A stretch of 64,000 nt of DNA from Jiangella endophytica (GTDB taxonomy: Bacteria; Actinomycetota; Actinomycetes; Jiangellales; Jiangellaceae): assembly GCF_003427025.1 (NCBI RefSeq), contig NZ_QVAI01000022.1, forward strand, positions 62,001 to 126,000. The letters are read 5' to 3'. The notes beneath the pieces are model-generated. The model saw only the letters and a program-made list of their open reading frames with translations, did no database searches and was not told the origin of the DNA. Below, piece by piece: positions 8,288-15,392 of this stretch (positions within the stretch are counted from its first letter, which is position 1; each line of letters starts with the position of its first letter). The translations under genes and the position numbers were made by a program.

Positions 8288-9886
8288 TCAGGCCCGCAGG
8301 TTGATCAGCGTCGGGCCGGTGCGGGTGCCGTCGGAGCGGGACAGCGCGACGACGCAGTGGCCGGCCGGGATGCGGGTGACGATGTCGGAGACCGTCCACC
8401 GCGGCCGCTCGACCCGGCGCAGGTTGGTGCCCTTGGTGACGCCCCAGTTGCGGGTCTCGCCGTCGGAGCGGTTCCAGCCGCCGCGGCTGTCGCGGGAACT
8501 GCCGCTGGTGCGGGCCAGCCCGGTCGCCTCGCCCTGGCTGTAGCTGACCTCGGACACCCAGTGGTCGCCGAACCAGTCGGAGAAGACCTTGGCGTCGACG
8601 GGGTCGATGCCGCCGAACACCGCCTTGCACCCGACCGACCCGAACACCGTGGCCCGGACCTGCACGGGGAAGTCGCTGATGGTCTGCGCCAGCAGGATCA
8701 GCCCCGCGTTGTTCGAGCGCAGCTTCTGCACGCCCCGCGCGACGTAGTCGTCGACGAAGCGGCCGGCCTCGTCGATGGCGAGCGCCTTGAAGATGCCACG
8801 GTTGGTGTCGGGTGCGGACGTGACCTGCACGAACTGCGACACCACCAGCCGGGCCAGGATGCGGGTGGCGTCGGGGAACTCGGCCTCGGGCAGCGACACC
8901 CGCACCCGGAGCGGCTTGTTGATGTCGTGCATGCGGAAGGTGTTGTCGCGGTCGAACAGCTCCATCAGCCGCGGCCGGGCCAGCAGCTGGAACCGCTCGA
9001 CCAGCGACGCGGCGGGGTCGGCGTTGCGGGCCAGCTGGTCGCGGCGGCTGTCGAGCAGCGCCTTGGCCTCCTTGCCGTCCGGCCCGCGCAGGTTCGCCTT
9101 CACCTGGTCGGTCATGCCCTGCTCGGACCGCAGCAGCGCCAGCATCTCGCGGATCTTCGGCCACCGCCCGAACGCCAGGTGGAACGGCGCCAGGCACGCG
9201 TACAGCGCGTTGCGCGAGCCGTCCATGAAGTAGGCCATGTCGTCGGTGACGTACGGCGGCAGCATGGCGCTGGCCAGCCGGTCGGCTGCGGTGTCGGGGT
9301 GGTTGGTGCCGCCGTAGAGGTCGAACCCGGTGGTGGGGTTGAGGGGGTCGATGGTGACGTCGAACCAGCCCTGGTGGGCGAAGTCGTCGCCCTTGGGGTC
9401 GACGACGACCACGCTGGACTGCCCGGCCAGCGCCGACAGCGACAGGTGCTCGACGATCGGCAGCGCGAACCCGCGCGTCTTGCCCGACCCCGGCGGCCCG
9501 ATGACCAGCAGCGACGTGCGCAGGACGTCTTGGTCGATGCCGAAGTCCTGGGTCATGACGGTGTCGGCGTGGGGGTCCTGGACGGTGCGGCCGAGCCGGA
9601 CCTGTCCCAGCGTGAGGTTGTGCTTGGCCAGCCGCGGCACCGGGAGGTCGTGCAGCGCCGACGGGTGCGCCAGCGCCGCCGGGCCGTACCGCACGATCTC
9701 GTCGGCCAGCTGGGCCAGCGCCGTGGTGTCGTCGGCGCGGGCGTCGAGCGCGCCGACGATGCGGGCGGTGTCGACGTCGGACAGCCGGCCGTCCTGGACC
9801 AGCCGGTCCATGGCCACGGCGGCGTCGGGATGGGCGGCGCGCAGCACGTCCCACGGGGTCTCGCCGCGGCGTCGTCGGATCGGCAT
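8288..9886 (-). CDS. VirD4/TraG-like ATPase without membrane segment (T4SS coupling-protein family)
   Basis: 532 aa. The ATG at 9886 follows AGGAGA. The Walker A motif GPPGSGKT is at 130-137, VVVVDPKGDD at ~159-168 is typical of VirD4/TraG/TraD proteins, a second acidic motif LAIDEAGRF is at ~369-377, and LLAQT at ~398-402 matches the family's Gln-containing motif. Unlike classical coupling proteins there is no N-terminal transmembrane region; residues 1-100 are a soluble helical domain. The gene lies 8 nt downstream of an M48 protease gene, clearly in one operon, and no relaxase, VirB or plasmid gene is nearby. The role is unknown: it could be a DNA- or protein-pumping ATPase used on the chromosome, a remnant of a conjugative element, or an effector-handling ATPase. 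Confidence 0.85.
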   Translation of the reverse strand: MPIRRRRGETPWDVLRAAHPDAAVAMDRLVQDGRLSDVDTARIVGALDARADDTTALAQLADEIVRYGPAALAHPSALHDLPVPRLAKHNLTLGQVRLGRTVQDPHADTVMTQDFGIDQDVLRTSLLVIGPPGSGKTRGFALPIVEHLSLSALAGQSSVVVVDPKGDDFAHQGWFDVTIDPLNPTTGFDLYGGTNHPDTAADRLASAMLPPYVTDDMAYFMDGSRNALYACLAPFHLAFGRWPKIREMLALLRSEQGMTDQVKANLRGPDGKEAKALLDSRRDQLARNADPAASLVERFQLLARPRLMELFDRDNTFRMHDINKPLRVRVSLPEAEFPDATRILARLVVSQFVQVTSAPDTNRGIFKALAIDEAGRFVDDYVARGVQKLRSNNAGLILLAQTISDFPVQVRATVFGSVGCKAVFGGIDPVDAKVFSDWFGDHWVSEVSYSQGEATGLARTSGSSRDSRGGWNRSDGETRNWGVTKGTNLRRVERPRWTVSDIVTRIPAGHCVVALSRSDGTRTGPTLINLRA

Positions 9887-9894
9887 GGAGTCTC

Positions 9895-11004
9895 CTACGC
9901 GTTCTTCCGCAGGTAGGCGTCGAGTCGTTTGATGCGTGCCGCCAGCGCCGGGTGGGTGCTGAACAGCCGGGCCCGCAGCACGAAGTTGCGGCGGTCGTCG
10001 TCCATGCCCTGGCGCAGCCAGTCCTCGAACACCTCGATGAGCGCGTGCCCGTAACCGAGGTTGGCGGCGATGCGGTCGGCGCGGTACTCGCTGCGCCGGG
10101 CCAGCCAGGGCAGGATCAGCGGCGTCAGCACGATCAGCGCGACCGTCGGCGGCGCCCACGTCTGGCCGGACTGCACCGCCGTCACCATGAGCACCGTCAC
10201 GAAGAACACCACGAACAACAGCAGCGACCAGGTGATGACCTTCGCGATGAACGACGCCAGCGCCGGCATGCGCGCGACCACCGCGAACAGCATGGAGAAC
10301 ACCGCGACGACCAGCCGCAGCACCATGCGCAGCACCCGGGTGAGCAGCCGCGCCGGCACGGAGTACCAGTAGGCCAGCAGGTTGCTCCACGCGTGGCCGC
10401 CCAGGTGGTGGCCCAGCTCGTGCGCCAGCACCGCGGCCAGGTGGTGGTGCGGCATGGCCTCGAGCGTCTTGCGGGTGACGGTGACGATGTGCCCGGACGC
10501 GGCGTAGGCGTTCAGCGCGTCGCTGTCCTCGATGAACAGCTGGTACTTGCCGCCGTCGCGGCCGGCGGCGTGGTTGACCTCGTGCCAGGCGTGCTCGAGC
10601 CGGTCGCGCTCGCTGGGCGTGGGGCGGCGGGCGCGCAGGAAGAACCGGGCGACCCCCACCTCGACCGGCCGGTAGAAGATCAGCACACCGCTGGCCAGCC
10701 ACAGCACCATGCAGAGGATGGGCACGACGGTGGTGTTGCCGACGAGCGCGCCGATGCCCAGCCCCACCATGCCGACGACCGTGAGGCTGAACAGGAACCA
10801 CGGCAGCGCCAGGACCAGCGAGGCCAGCGTGGAGAGGTCGGCGGTGCGGCGGGTGCGCAGCGGCCGCGGGGTGGTGGTGTCGGACGACGTGGTGAAGCGC
10901 TGCCGCAGTCCGGTCAGGCCGGTGGCCGCGGGCGGTTCGGGGTCGTCGAAGCCGCCCGGTGGCCCGCTGGGCCGCACGCCGGATGTCCGGCCGTCGTCGC
11001 TCAT
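9895..11004 (-). CDS. M48-family integral membrane metallopeptidase (HtpX-like)
   Basis: 369 aa. The ATG at 11004 follows GGAGG. After a proline-rich cytoplasmic N-terminus there are two membrane helices (~60-84, ~91-112), then the zinc motif HELGH (195-199), further hydrophobic segments (~256-277, ~286-300) and the third metal ligand in SEYRAD (E306). The ending STHPALAARIKRLDAYL is the usual M48 tail. Members such as HtpX cleave misfolded or regulatory membrane proteins. Here the gene is the first of a two-gene operon with a VirD4-like ATPase, an unusual partner. It diverges from the small-ORF/amidase pair, with about 220 bp between the start codons. Confidence 0.88.
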   Translation of the reverse strand: MSDDGRTSGVRPSGPPGGFDDPEPPAATGLTGLRQRFTTSSDTTTPRPLRTRRTADLSTLASLVLALPWFLFSLTVVGMVGLGIGALVGNTTVVPILCMVLWLASGVLIFYRPVEVGVARFFLRARRPTPSERDRLEHAWHEVNHAAGRDGGKYQLFIEDSDALNAYAASGHIVTVTRKTLEAMPHHHLAAVLAHELGHHLGGHAWSNLLAYWYSVPARLLTRVLRMVLRLVVAVFSMLFAVVARMPALASFIAKVITWSLLLFVVFFVTVLMVTAVQSGQTWAPPTVALIVLTPLILPWLARRSEYRADRIAANLGYGHALIEVFEDWLRQGMDDDRRNFVLRARLFSTHPALAARIKRLDAYLRKNA

Positions 11005-11152
11005 CGCCGCCTCCGATGAACTCGTGATCTTCGATTACAGCGGCCGGCTGCCGGCCGCGCAACTGTGTAGGTCACCATATGGCCGTCCGGTGACAGGGTC
11101 GGGCCGGCCGGCCGAAATTAGCCGGCCGCGACGCGCCGAAGCGACATGATGC

Positions 11153-11179
11153 TTGACATGCGGTTCGTCAGGGTAGAAA
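11153..11179 (+). promoter_or_regulatory. candidate promoter for the small ORF / amidase pair
   Basis: A consensus TTGACA at 11153-11158 is followed after 15 nt by TAGAAA (11174-11179) in a locally AT-richer stretch, about 50 bp before the start at 11227. The spacer is short, so the -10 assignment is uncertain. Confidence 0.35.
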
Positions 11180-11226
11180 ACGATCATATCGTCCCTATGC
11201 ATCGTATTGACGGGAGGAGAGCGGTC

Positions 11227-11343
11227 ATGACAACCGCACAACGCGACTTCGACGTCGACGTCGACCCGTTCACCGCCGAGGACGGACGCGGCGAGATCGA
11301 GCCGCCATTGCCCGACGCGCCGGATCCGGGGCGGGAACCGTGA
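11227..11343 (+). CDS. 38-aa acidic small protein coupled to the amidase gene
   Basis: The ATG at 11227 follows GGGAGGAG at good distance. The ORF encodes 38 residues, strongly acidic in the middle (RDFDVDVDPFTAED) and proline-rich at the end (EPPLPDAPDPG), with no cysteine, signal peptide or membrane segment. Its TGA overlaps the GTG of the next gene by 4 nt, a translational-coupling arrangement that supports real expression. I recognise no family. It is not hydrophobic, so it is not an obvious holin. Possible roles are a regulator or partner of the amidase, or simply a leader ORF that positions ribosomes. Confidence 0.5.
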   Translation: MTTAQRDFDVDVDPFTAEDGRGEIEPPLPDAPDPGREP

Positions 11344-12032
11344 CCACCTACCTGCCCCGCTCGGCCTGGACGTCCACGGCGCGAGGCGGCGCCCAGCTGA
11401 CCGGCAACCAGCTCGTCGGCCTCGCCTGCCACTGGCCGGGCTCGACCACCGACGCCTACGGGGTCGAGACCGCCGATCGCGTCGCCGGACGGCTGCGCGG
11501 CTGGCGTGCCTACCACGTCGAGGACCGCGGCTGGTCCGACATCGGCTACAACTTCGCCATCGACCAGGCCGGACGCGTCTGGGACCTGCGTGGCTCCGCC
11601 CGCGTCGGCGCACACAGCGCCAGTCCGAGCAATCCCGACGCCAACCACGAGTTCGTCGGCGTGCTGTGCATCGTCGGCGACCGGGAGCGGCCGACATCGG
11701 CGATGTCCGCCGCGTTCTGGGACTTCCGCCGCGACGTGTTCCTCCGGCGCTGGCCCGGCCGCACCGACGTCCGCGGACATCGTGAGGTATCGGGTGCTCA
11801 GACCGCCTGCCCGGGCGACCCGGTGATCGAGTTGACCAACACTCCCGAGGAGACGGACATGACCCCGGAACAGGCCGCCATGCTCAACCAGGTCGCCCGC
11901 GACACCGCCTACATCCGCGAGCAGAACATCTCCATCGCTCGCGCGGTCGTGAAGCTCGCGACCGGCAGCGACGACATCACCGCGTCCGAGCTCAAGGCCG
12001 TGCAGGACGCCGCGGCAGGCAAGGACCGCTGA
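11340..12032 (+). CDS. N-acetylmuramoyl-L-alanine amidase, PGRP/amidase_2 type (endolysin-like)
   Basis: 230 aa with GTG start. The PGRP/T7-lysozyme fold is indicated by H31 in CHWPG, Y70 in [10 protein letters not shown]147 in RGHREVS and C157 in TACPGD, which match the zinc ligands and catalytic tyrosine. It would cleave the MurNAc-L-Ala bond of peptidoglycan. There is no signal peptide or transmembrane helix, as in phage endolysins that need a holin. The C-terminal ~60 residues ([22 protein letters not shown] onward) form a helical tail of the kind phage lysins carry. The gene overlaps the upstream 38-aa ORF and is closed by a strong hairpin. A domesticated prophage lysin is the likeliest origin; no other phage gene is seen. 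Confidence 0.82.
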   Translation: MTTYLPRSAWTSTARGGAQLTGNQLVGLACHWPGSTTDAYGVETADRVAGRLRGWRAYHVEDRGWSDIGYNFAIDQAGRVWDLRGSARVGAHSASPSNPDANHEFVGVLCIVGDRERPTSAMSAAFWDFRRDVFLRRWPGRTDVRGHREVSGAQTACPGDPVIELTNTPEETDMTPEQAAMLNQVARDTAYIREQNISIARAVVKLATGSDDITASELKAVQDAAAGKDR

Positions 12033-12047
12033 GCCGGCGCCACGAGA

Positions 12048-12075
12048 TCCGGCCGGCGAATCCGCGCCGGCCGGA
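12048..12075 (+). terminator. hairpin terminator after the amidase
   Basis: A perfect 11-bp stem (tccggccggcg / cgccggccgga) with a 6-nt loop begins 15 bp after the amidase stop and ends before the next gene's start at 12111. Confidence 0.6.
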
Positions 12076-12110
12076 CCTGCCGGGCGGCGAGTCGCCTTAG
12101 GGTCGAAGAC

Positions 12111-13544
12111 GTGACCGAGATCCATGACCTGACGGCGCTGGAACTGGCCACGGCGGTTCGCCAGCGTGAGGTGTCACCGTCGCAGGTGGCCGACCACGCG
12201 CTCGAGCGGGCCGAACGGCTGGACCCGTCCATCGGCGCCTTCGTCACCCTGACCCCCGACCTCGCCCGCGAGCAGGCCGCCGAGGCCGAGATCCTGCTCA
12301 GGGAGGCCCGCTCCGGCGACGAGCTGCCGCCGCTCCTGGGCGTGCCGTGCCCCGTCAAGGACCTCGCGATGGTGGCCGGTGTGTCGTTCCGGTCCGGCAG
12401 CGCGGCCCTCGGCGATTTCGTCGCGCCCGCCGACGACGGCGTCGTCACGCTGCTGCGCCAGGCCGGCACGCTGATGATCGGCAAGACGAACACGCCGGAG
12501 TTCGGCCTGCCGCCGTACACCGAGCCCGACATCGCCCCGCCCGCCCGCACGCCGTGGGACACCACGCGGTCCGCCGGTGGGTCCAGCGGCGGCTCGGCGG
12601 CGGCGGTGGCGGCCGGCATCGCGCCCATCGCGCACGGCAGCGACGGCGGCGGCTCGATCCGCATCCCGGCCAGCGCCTGCGGGCTGGTCGGCCTCAAGCC
12701 CACGCGCGGGCGCGTCAGCCCCGGCCCTTATCGCCCCGAGGGCGCCGGCCTGGCGTCCAACGGCGTGCTCACCCGCGACGTGCGCGACACCGCGGCGCTG
12801 CTGGACGTGCTGTCGCAGAACTGGGCGGGCGACCTCCACGTGCTCGCGCCGCCGGAGACCAGCTTCCTCGACGCCTGCGAACGTGAGCCCGGGCGGCTGC
12901 GCGTCGGCCTGCTGACCTCCCCGGTCATCGTCGACGACGCGCCCGTCGACGACGCCTGCCTGACCGCCGTCGTCCGCACCGCGCGGCTGCTGGAGGACCT
13001 CGGGCACCAGGTCGAGCCGGCGGCGGTGCCGTTCACGGCCGAACGCTGGGACTCCTTCGCGGCGATCTGGTCGGTGCTGGCGCTGAGCGCGCCGGTCCCG
13101 CCGGAGCGCGAGCACCTCCTGCTGCCGCTGACCCGCTGGCTGCGCGAGAGGGGCCGCTCGGTCAGCGGCATCGAGTACGCGTCGGCGCTCGGGCTGATCC
13201 AGACGACGACGCGCGAGACGGCGGCCACCTGGGCGGCCTACGACGTCATCCTGAGCCCGACGCTGGCGCAGCTGCCGGCGCCGGTCGGCTCGCAGCGCGA
13301 CGACGCCGACCCGGCCGGCGACTTCGCCGCGCAGATGGCGTTCACGCCGTGGACCAGCGTCTGGAACCTCACCGGCTGGCCGGCCGTCAGCCTGCCGCTC
13401 GAGACGGCCGACGCCGACGGCGTGACGTTGCCGGTCGGCGTCATGCTGGGCGGGCGGCACGGCGCCGAGGAGACCCTGCTCTCGCTGGCCGCGCAGCTGG
13501 AGGCGGCCCGGCCGTGGCGCGACCGGAGACCGGCCACGTGGTGA
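12111..13544 (+). CDS. amidase-signature family enzyme
   Basis: 477 aa with GTG start. It has the full amidase-signature triad: K83 in PVKDL, cis-Ser S158 in [10 protein letters not shown], and nucleophile S182 in [13 protein letters not shown]. Family members hydrolyse carboxamides (fatty amides, aryl amides, 6-aminohexanoate dimer, Glu-tRNA amidation). Length is normal for a stand-alone amidase. No gatB or gatC lies alongside, so it is not the GatCAB subunit, and there is no signal peptide. The stop overlaps the GTG of the next gene (an F420-type oxidoreductase) by 4 nt, so the two are co-translated and may act on the same small molecule. Substrate unknown. Confidence 0.88.
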   Translation: MTEIHDLTALELATAVRQREVSPSQVADHALERAERLDPSIGAFVTLTPDLAREQAAEAEILLREARSGDELPPLLGVPCPVKDLAMVAGVSFRSGSAALGDFVAPADDGVVTLLRQAGTLMIGKTNTPEFGLPPYTEPDIAPPARTPWDTTRSAGGSSGGSAAAVAAGIAPIAHGSDGGGSIRIPASACGLVGLKPTRGRVSPGPYRPEGAGLASNGVLTRDVRDTAALLDVLSQNWAGDLHVLAPPETSFLDACEREPGRLRVGLLTSPVIVDDAPVDDACLTAVVRTARLLEDLGHQVEPAAVPFTAERWDSFAAIWSVLALSAPVPPEREHLLLPLTRWLRERGRSVSGIEYASALGLIQTTTRETAATWAAYDVILSPTLAQLPAPVGSQRDDADPAGDFAAQMAFTPWTSVWNLTGWPAVSLPLETADADGVTLPVGVMLGGRHGAEETLLSLAAQLEAARPWRDRRPATW

Positions 13545-14380
13545 GCTTCGGCTACTTCCTGGTCCCCAATGCCGCCGACCCGCTGGTGCAGACCGCTGTC
13601 CTGGCCGAGTCGCTCGGGTTGCAGTACGTCGGCGTCCAGGACCACCCGTACCAGCGCCGGTTCGTCGACACCATCGCGCTGTCCGGGGCGATCCTCGCCG
13701 CGACGTCGACCCTGCGGGTCTTCCCCGACGTCGCCTGCCTGCCGCTGCGCCCGCCCGGCGTCCTCGCCAAGACCGCCGCGTCGCTGGACGTGCTGTCCGG
13801 CGGGCGGTTCGAGCTGGGCCTGGGCGCGGGCGCGTTCTGGGACGCGATCGAGGGCTACGGAGGCACTCGGCGGACGCCGGGGGAGGCGCTGGCGGCGCTC
13901 GGCGAGGCGATCGAGGTGACCCGCCTGCTGTGGAGCGGCGAGCGCGGGCTGCGCTTCGAGGGCGAGCACTACCACCTGCGCGGCGTGCACTCCGGCCCGC
14001 TGCCGGCGCACGACATCGGCATCTGGGTCGGCGCGTACGGGCCGCGGGCGCTGGCCCTGACCGGCCGCCTCGCCGACGGCTGGGTCCCGTCGGTCAACGC
14101 CGACGTCCTTCGGCGGCTGCCCGAGCTCAACGAACGGGTCGACGACGCCGCGATCGCCGCCGGCCGCGACCCGTCGGCCGTCCGCCGCGTCTTCAACGTC
14201 GGCGGCGCCATCACCGACGGCGTGTCCGAGGGCTACCTCGCCGGCCCGGTGGCGCAGTGGATCGACGAGCTGAGCGTGCTGGCGACCGAGCACCGCGCCG
14301 ACGTCCTGGTCTTCGGCGGACCGCCGTCGCAGCTGCGCACGTTCGCCGAGCAGGTCGTCCCCGCCGTCTCCGCCCCGTGA
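13541..14380 (+). CDS. luciferase-like (LLM class) F420-dependent oxidoreductase
   Basis: 279 aa from the GTG at 13541, which overlaps the amidase stop. The TIM-barrel LLM family is recognised by FPDVACLPLRPPGVLAKTAASLD, LSGGRFELGLGAG, GIWVGAYGPRALALTGRLADGW and the closing VVPAV. Actinobacterial members usually use F420 or FMN to oxidise or reduce small organic substrates. The GLGAGAFW segment is part of the cofactor-binding edge. Coupled translation with the amidase suggests a two-step degradation or detoxification reaction, but nothing in the sequence fixes the substrate. The gene ends 36 bp before a long inverted repeat that separates it from the convergent IclR gene. Confidence 0.85.
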   Translation: MSFGYFLVPNAADPLVQTAVLAESLGLQYVGVQDHPYQRRFVDTIALSGAILAATSTLRVFPDVACLPLRPPGVLAKTAASLDVLSGGRFELGLGAGAFWDAIEGYGGTRRTPGEALAALGEAIEVTRLLWSGERGLRFEGEHYHLRGVHSGPLPAHDIGIWVGAYGPRALALTGRLADGWVPSVNADVLRRLPELNERVDDAAIAAGRDPSAVRRVFNVGGAITDGVSEGYLAGPVAQWIDELSVLATEHRADVLVFGGPPSQLRTFAEQVVPAVSAP

Positions 14381-14416
14381 TCGTCAACCTGCGGCGGAGT
14401 ACCCCCGGATCGCAGG

Positions 14417-14512
14417 CTCTGAATGATCACGTTAAGCAGGGATACTCCCGCTTCACCAGGAATGCATGCCTGGCAGAGCGTGCAGAGCCCTCCTTAACGT
14501 GATCATTCAGAG
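14417..14512. repeat. 96-bp element with 20-bp perfect terminal inverted repeats
   Basis: Arms ctctgaatgatcacgttaag (14417-14436) and its exact complement (14493-14512) flank 56 bp that contain a smaller hairpin (ccagg...cctgg around 14457-14474). The arms are AT-rich against a very GC-rich background and lie between two convergent genes. It could be a bidirectional terminator or a MITE-like mobile repeat; no target-site duplication is obvious. Confidence 0.75.
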
Positions 14513-14517
14513 GGAGG

Positions 14518-15324
14518 TCAGCCGGGGAGCGCGGTCACCGTGGCGTGGTAGCCGAGGTTGGACGAGATCTGGTCGGCGTGCTCGATGGCGATCATGGCCA
14601 GCTCGTCCTGCCGGGCCGGCAGGTTCATGGCCGACAGCGGCCCCGACACCGACAGCGCGGCGATGACCTGGCCGGACCGGTCGCGGATCGGGGCGGCCAC
14701 GCAGGCCCGGCCGAACGCCAGCTCCTCCAGCTCGGTGGCGTAGCCGCGCGAGCGCACGTCCTGAAGCGCGCCGGACAGGTCGTCGAACGACGTGAGGGTG
14801 TGCGGGGTGTAGCGGGCGTACTGCTCGCCGAGCAGTGACCGGAGGTCGTCCGGTGGCAGCTCGCTGATCAGCGCCTTGCCCATGGCGGTGGCGTGCAGCG
14901 GGCCGCCGCGGCCGATCAGCGTGGACGGCCGCGGCGCGTTGACGCCCTCGAAGTGGCACAGATAGAACAGGCTGGCGTCGTGGCGCTCGGCGACGTTGAC
15001 GCCGAGGCCGAGCGACGCGGCGAGGTTCTGCGCGAGCTGGCGGGACTGCTGGTGCACCGGCGACTGGTTCAGTCCGATGCCGGCCAGCGTGATGACCCGC
15101 GGGCCGACGCCGTACAGCCCGCTGCGCCCGTGGTGGGTCAGGTAGCCGAGGTTGACCAGCGCGCCGACCAGCCGCGACACCGTCGACTGGCCCAGCCCGG
15201 TGGCCGTCACCAGTTCGGAGATGCGCCGTTCCGGGTGTTCCTCGGTGAACGCGGACAGCAGCGAGAGCGCGCGCTCGACGCTCTGGGTGCCGCCGGCGGA
15301 CTCGCGGGCTGCTACACGTGGCAC
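14518..15324 (-). CDS. IclR-family transcriptional regulator
   Basis: 268 aa starting at a GTG (15324) preceded by GGTGGGGA. Residues ~12-75 form the winged helix (QSVERALSLLSAFTEE, RISELVTATGLGQSTVSRLVGALVNLGYL). The C-terminal effector domain shows the family's GPLHATAMGKALIS, CVAAPIRDRSGQVIAALSVSGP and final amphipathic helix. IclR proteins respond to small metabolites and usually control adjacent catabolic genes. A 17-bp palindrome 33 bp upstream of its start suggests autoregulation. The gene follows pepN on the same strand with 68 bp between; no dedicated catabolic operon is directly attached, so its target is unclear. Confidence 0.92.
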   Translation of the reverse strand: MPRVAARESAGGTQSVERALSLLSAFTEEHPERRISELVTATGLGQSTVSRLVGALVNLGYLTHHGRSGLYGVGPRVITLAGIGLNQSPVHQQSRQLAQNLAASLGLGVNVAERHDASLFYLCHFEGVNAPRPSTLIGRGGPLHATAMGKALISELPPDDLRSLLGEQYARYTPHTLTSFDDLSGALQDVRSRGYATELEELAFGRACVAAPIRDRSGQVIAALSVSGPLSAMNLPARQDELAMIAIEHADQISSNLGYHATVTALPG

Positions 15325-15356
15325 GTCCTGATCCCCACCATCTTGCTCGGAACGGT

Positions 15357-15373
15357 CATCTACATGGTAGATG
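15357..15373. promoter_or_regulatory. palindromic operator candidate upstream of the IclR gene
   Basis: CATCTAC-ATG-GTAGATG is a perfect 7-bp inverted repeat with 3-nt spacing, between pepN's stop and the IclR start. Its size and position suit an IclR-family autoregulatory site (inference). Confidence 0.45.
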
Positions 15374-15392
15374 AAAGCCTGCACAAAACCCG

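Noticed and set aside
8247-8543. continuation of the rhamnosidase-relic frame
   Set aside because: Beyond RFRSEL the frame is antisense to the VirD4-like gene and shows no further similarity, so the pseudogene is ended at 8246.
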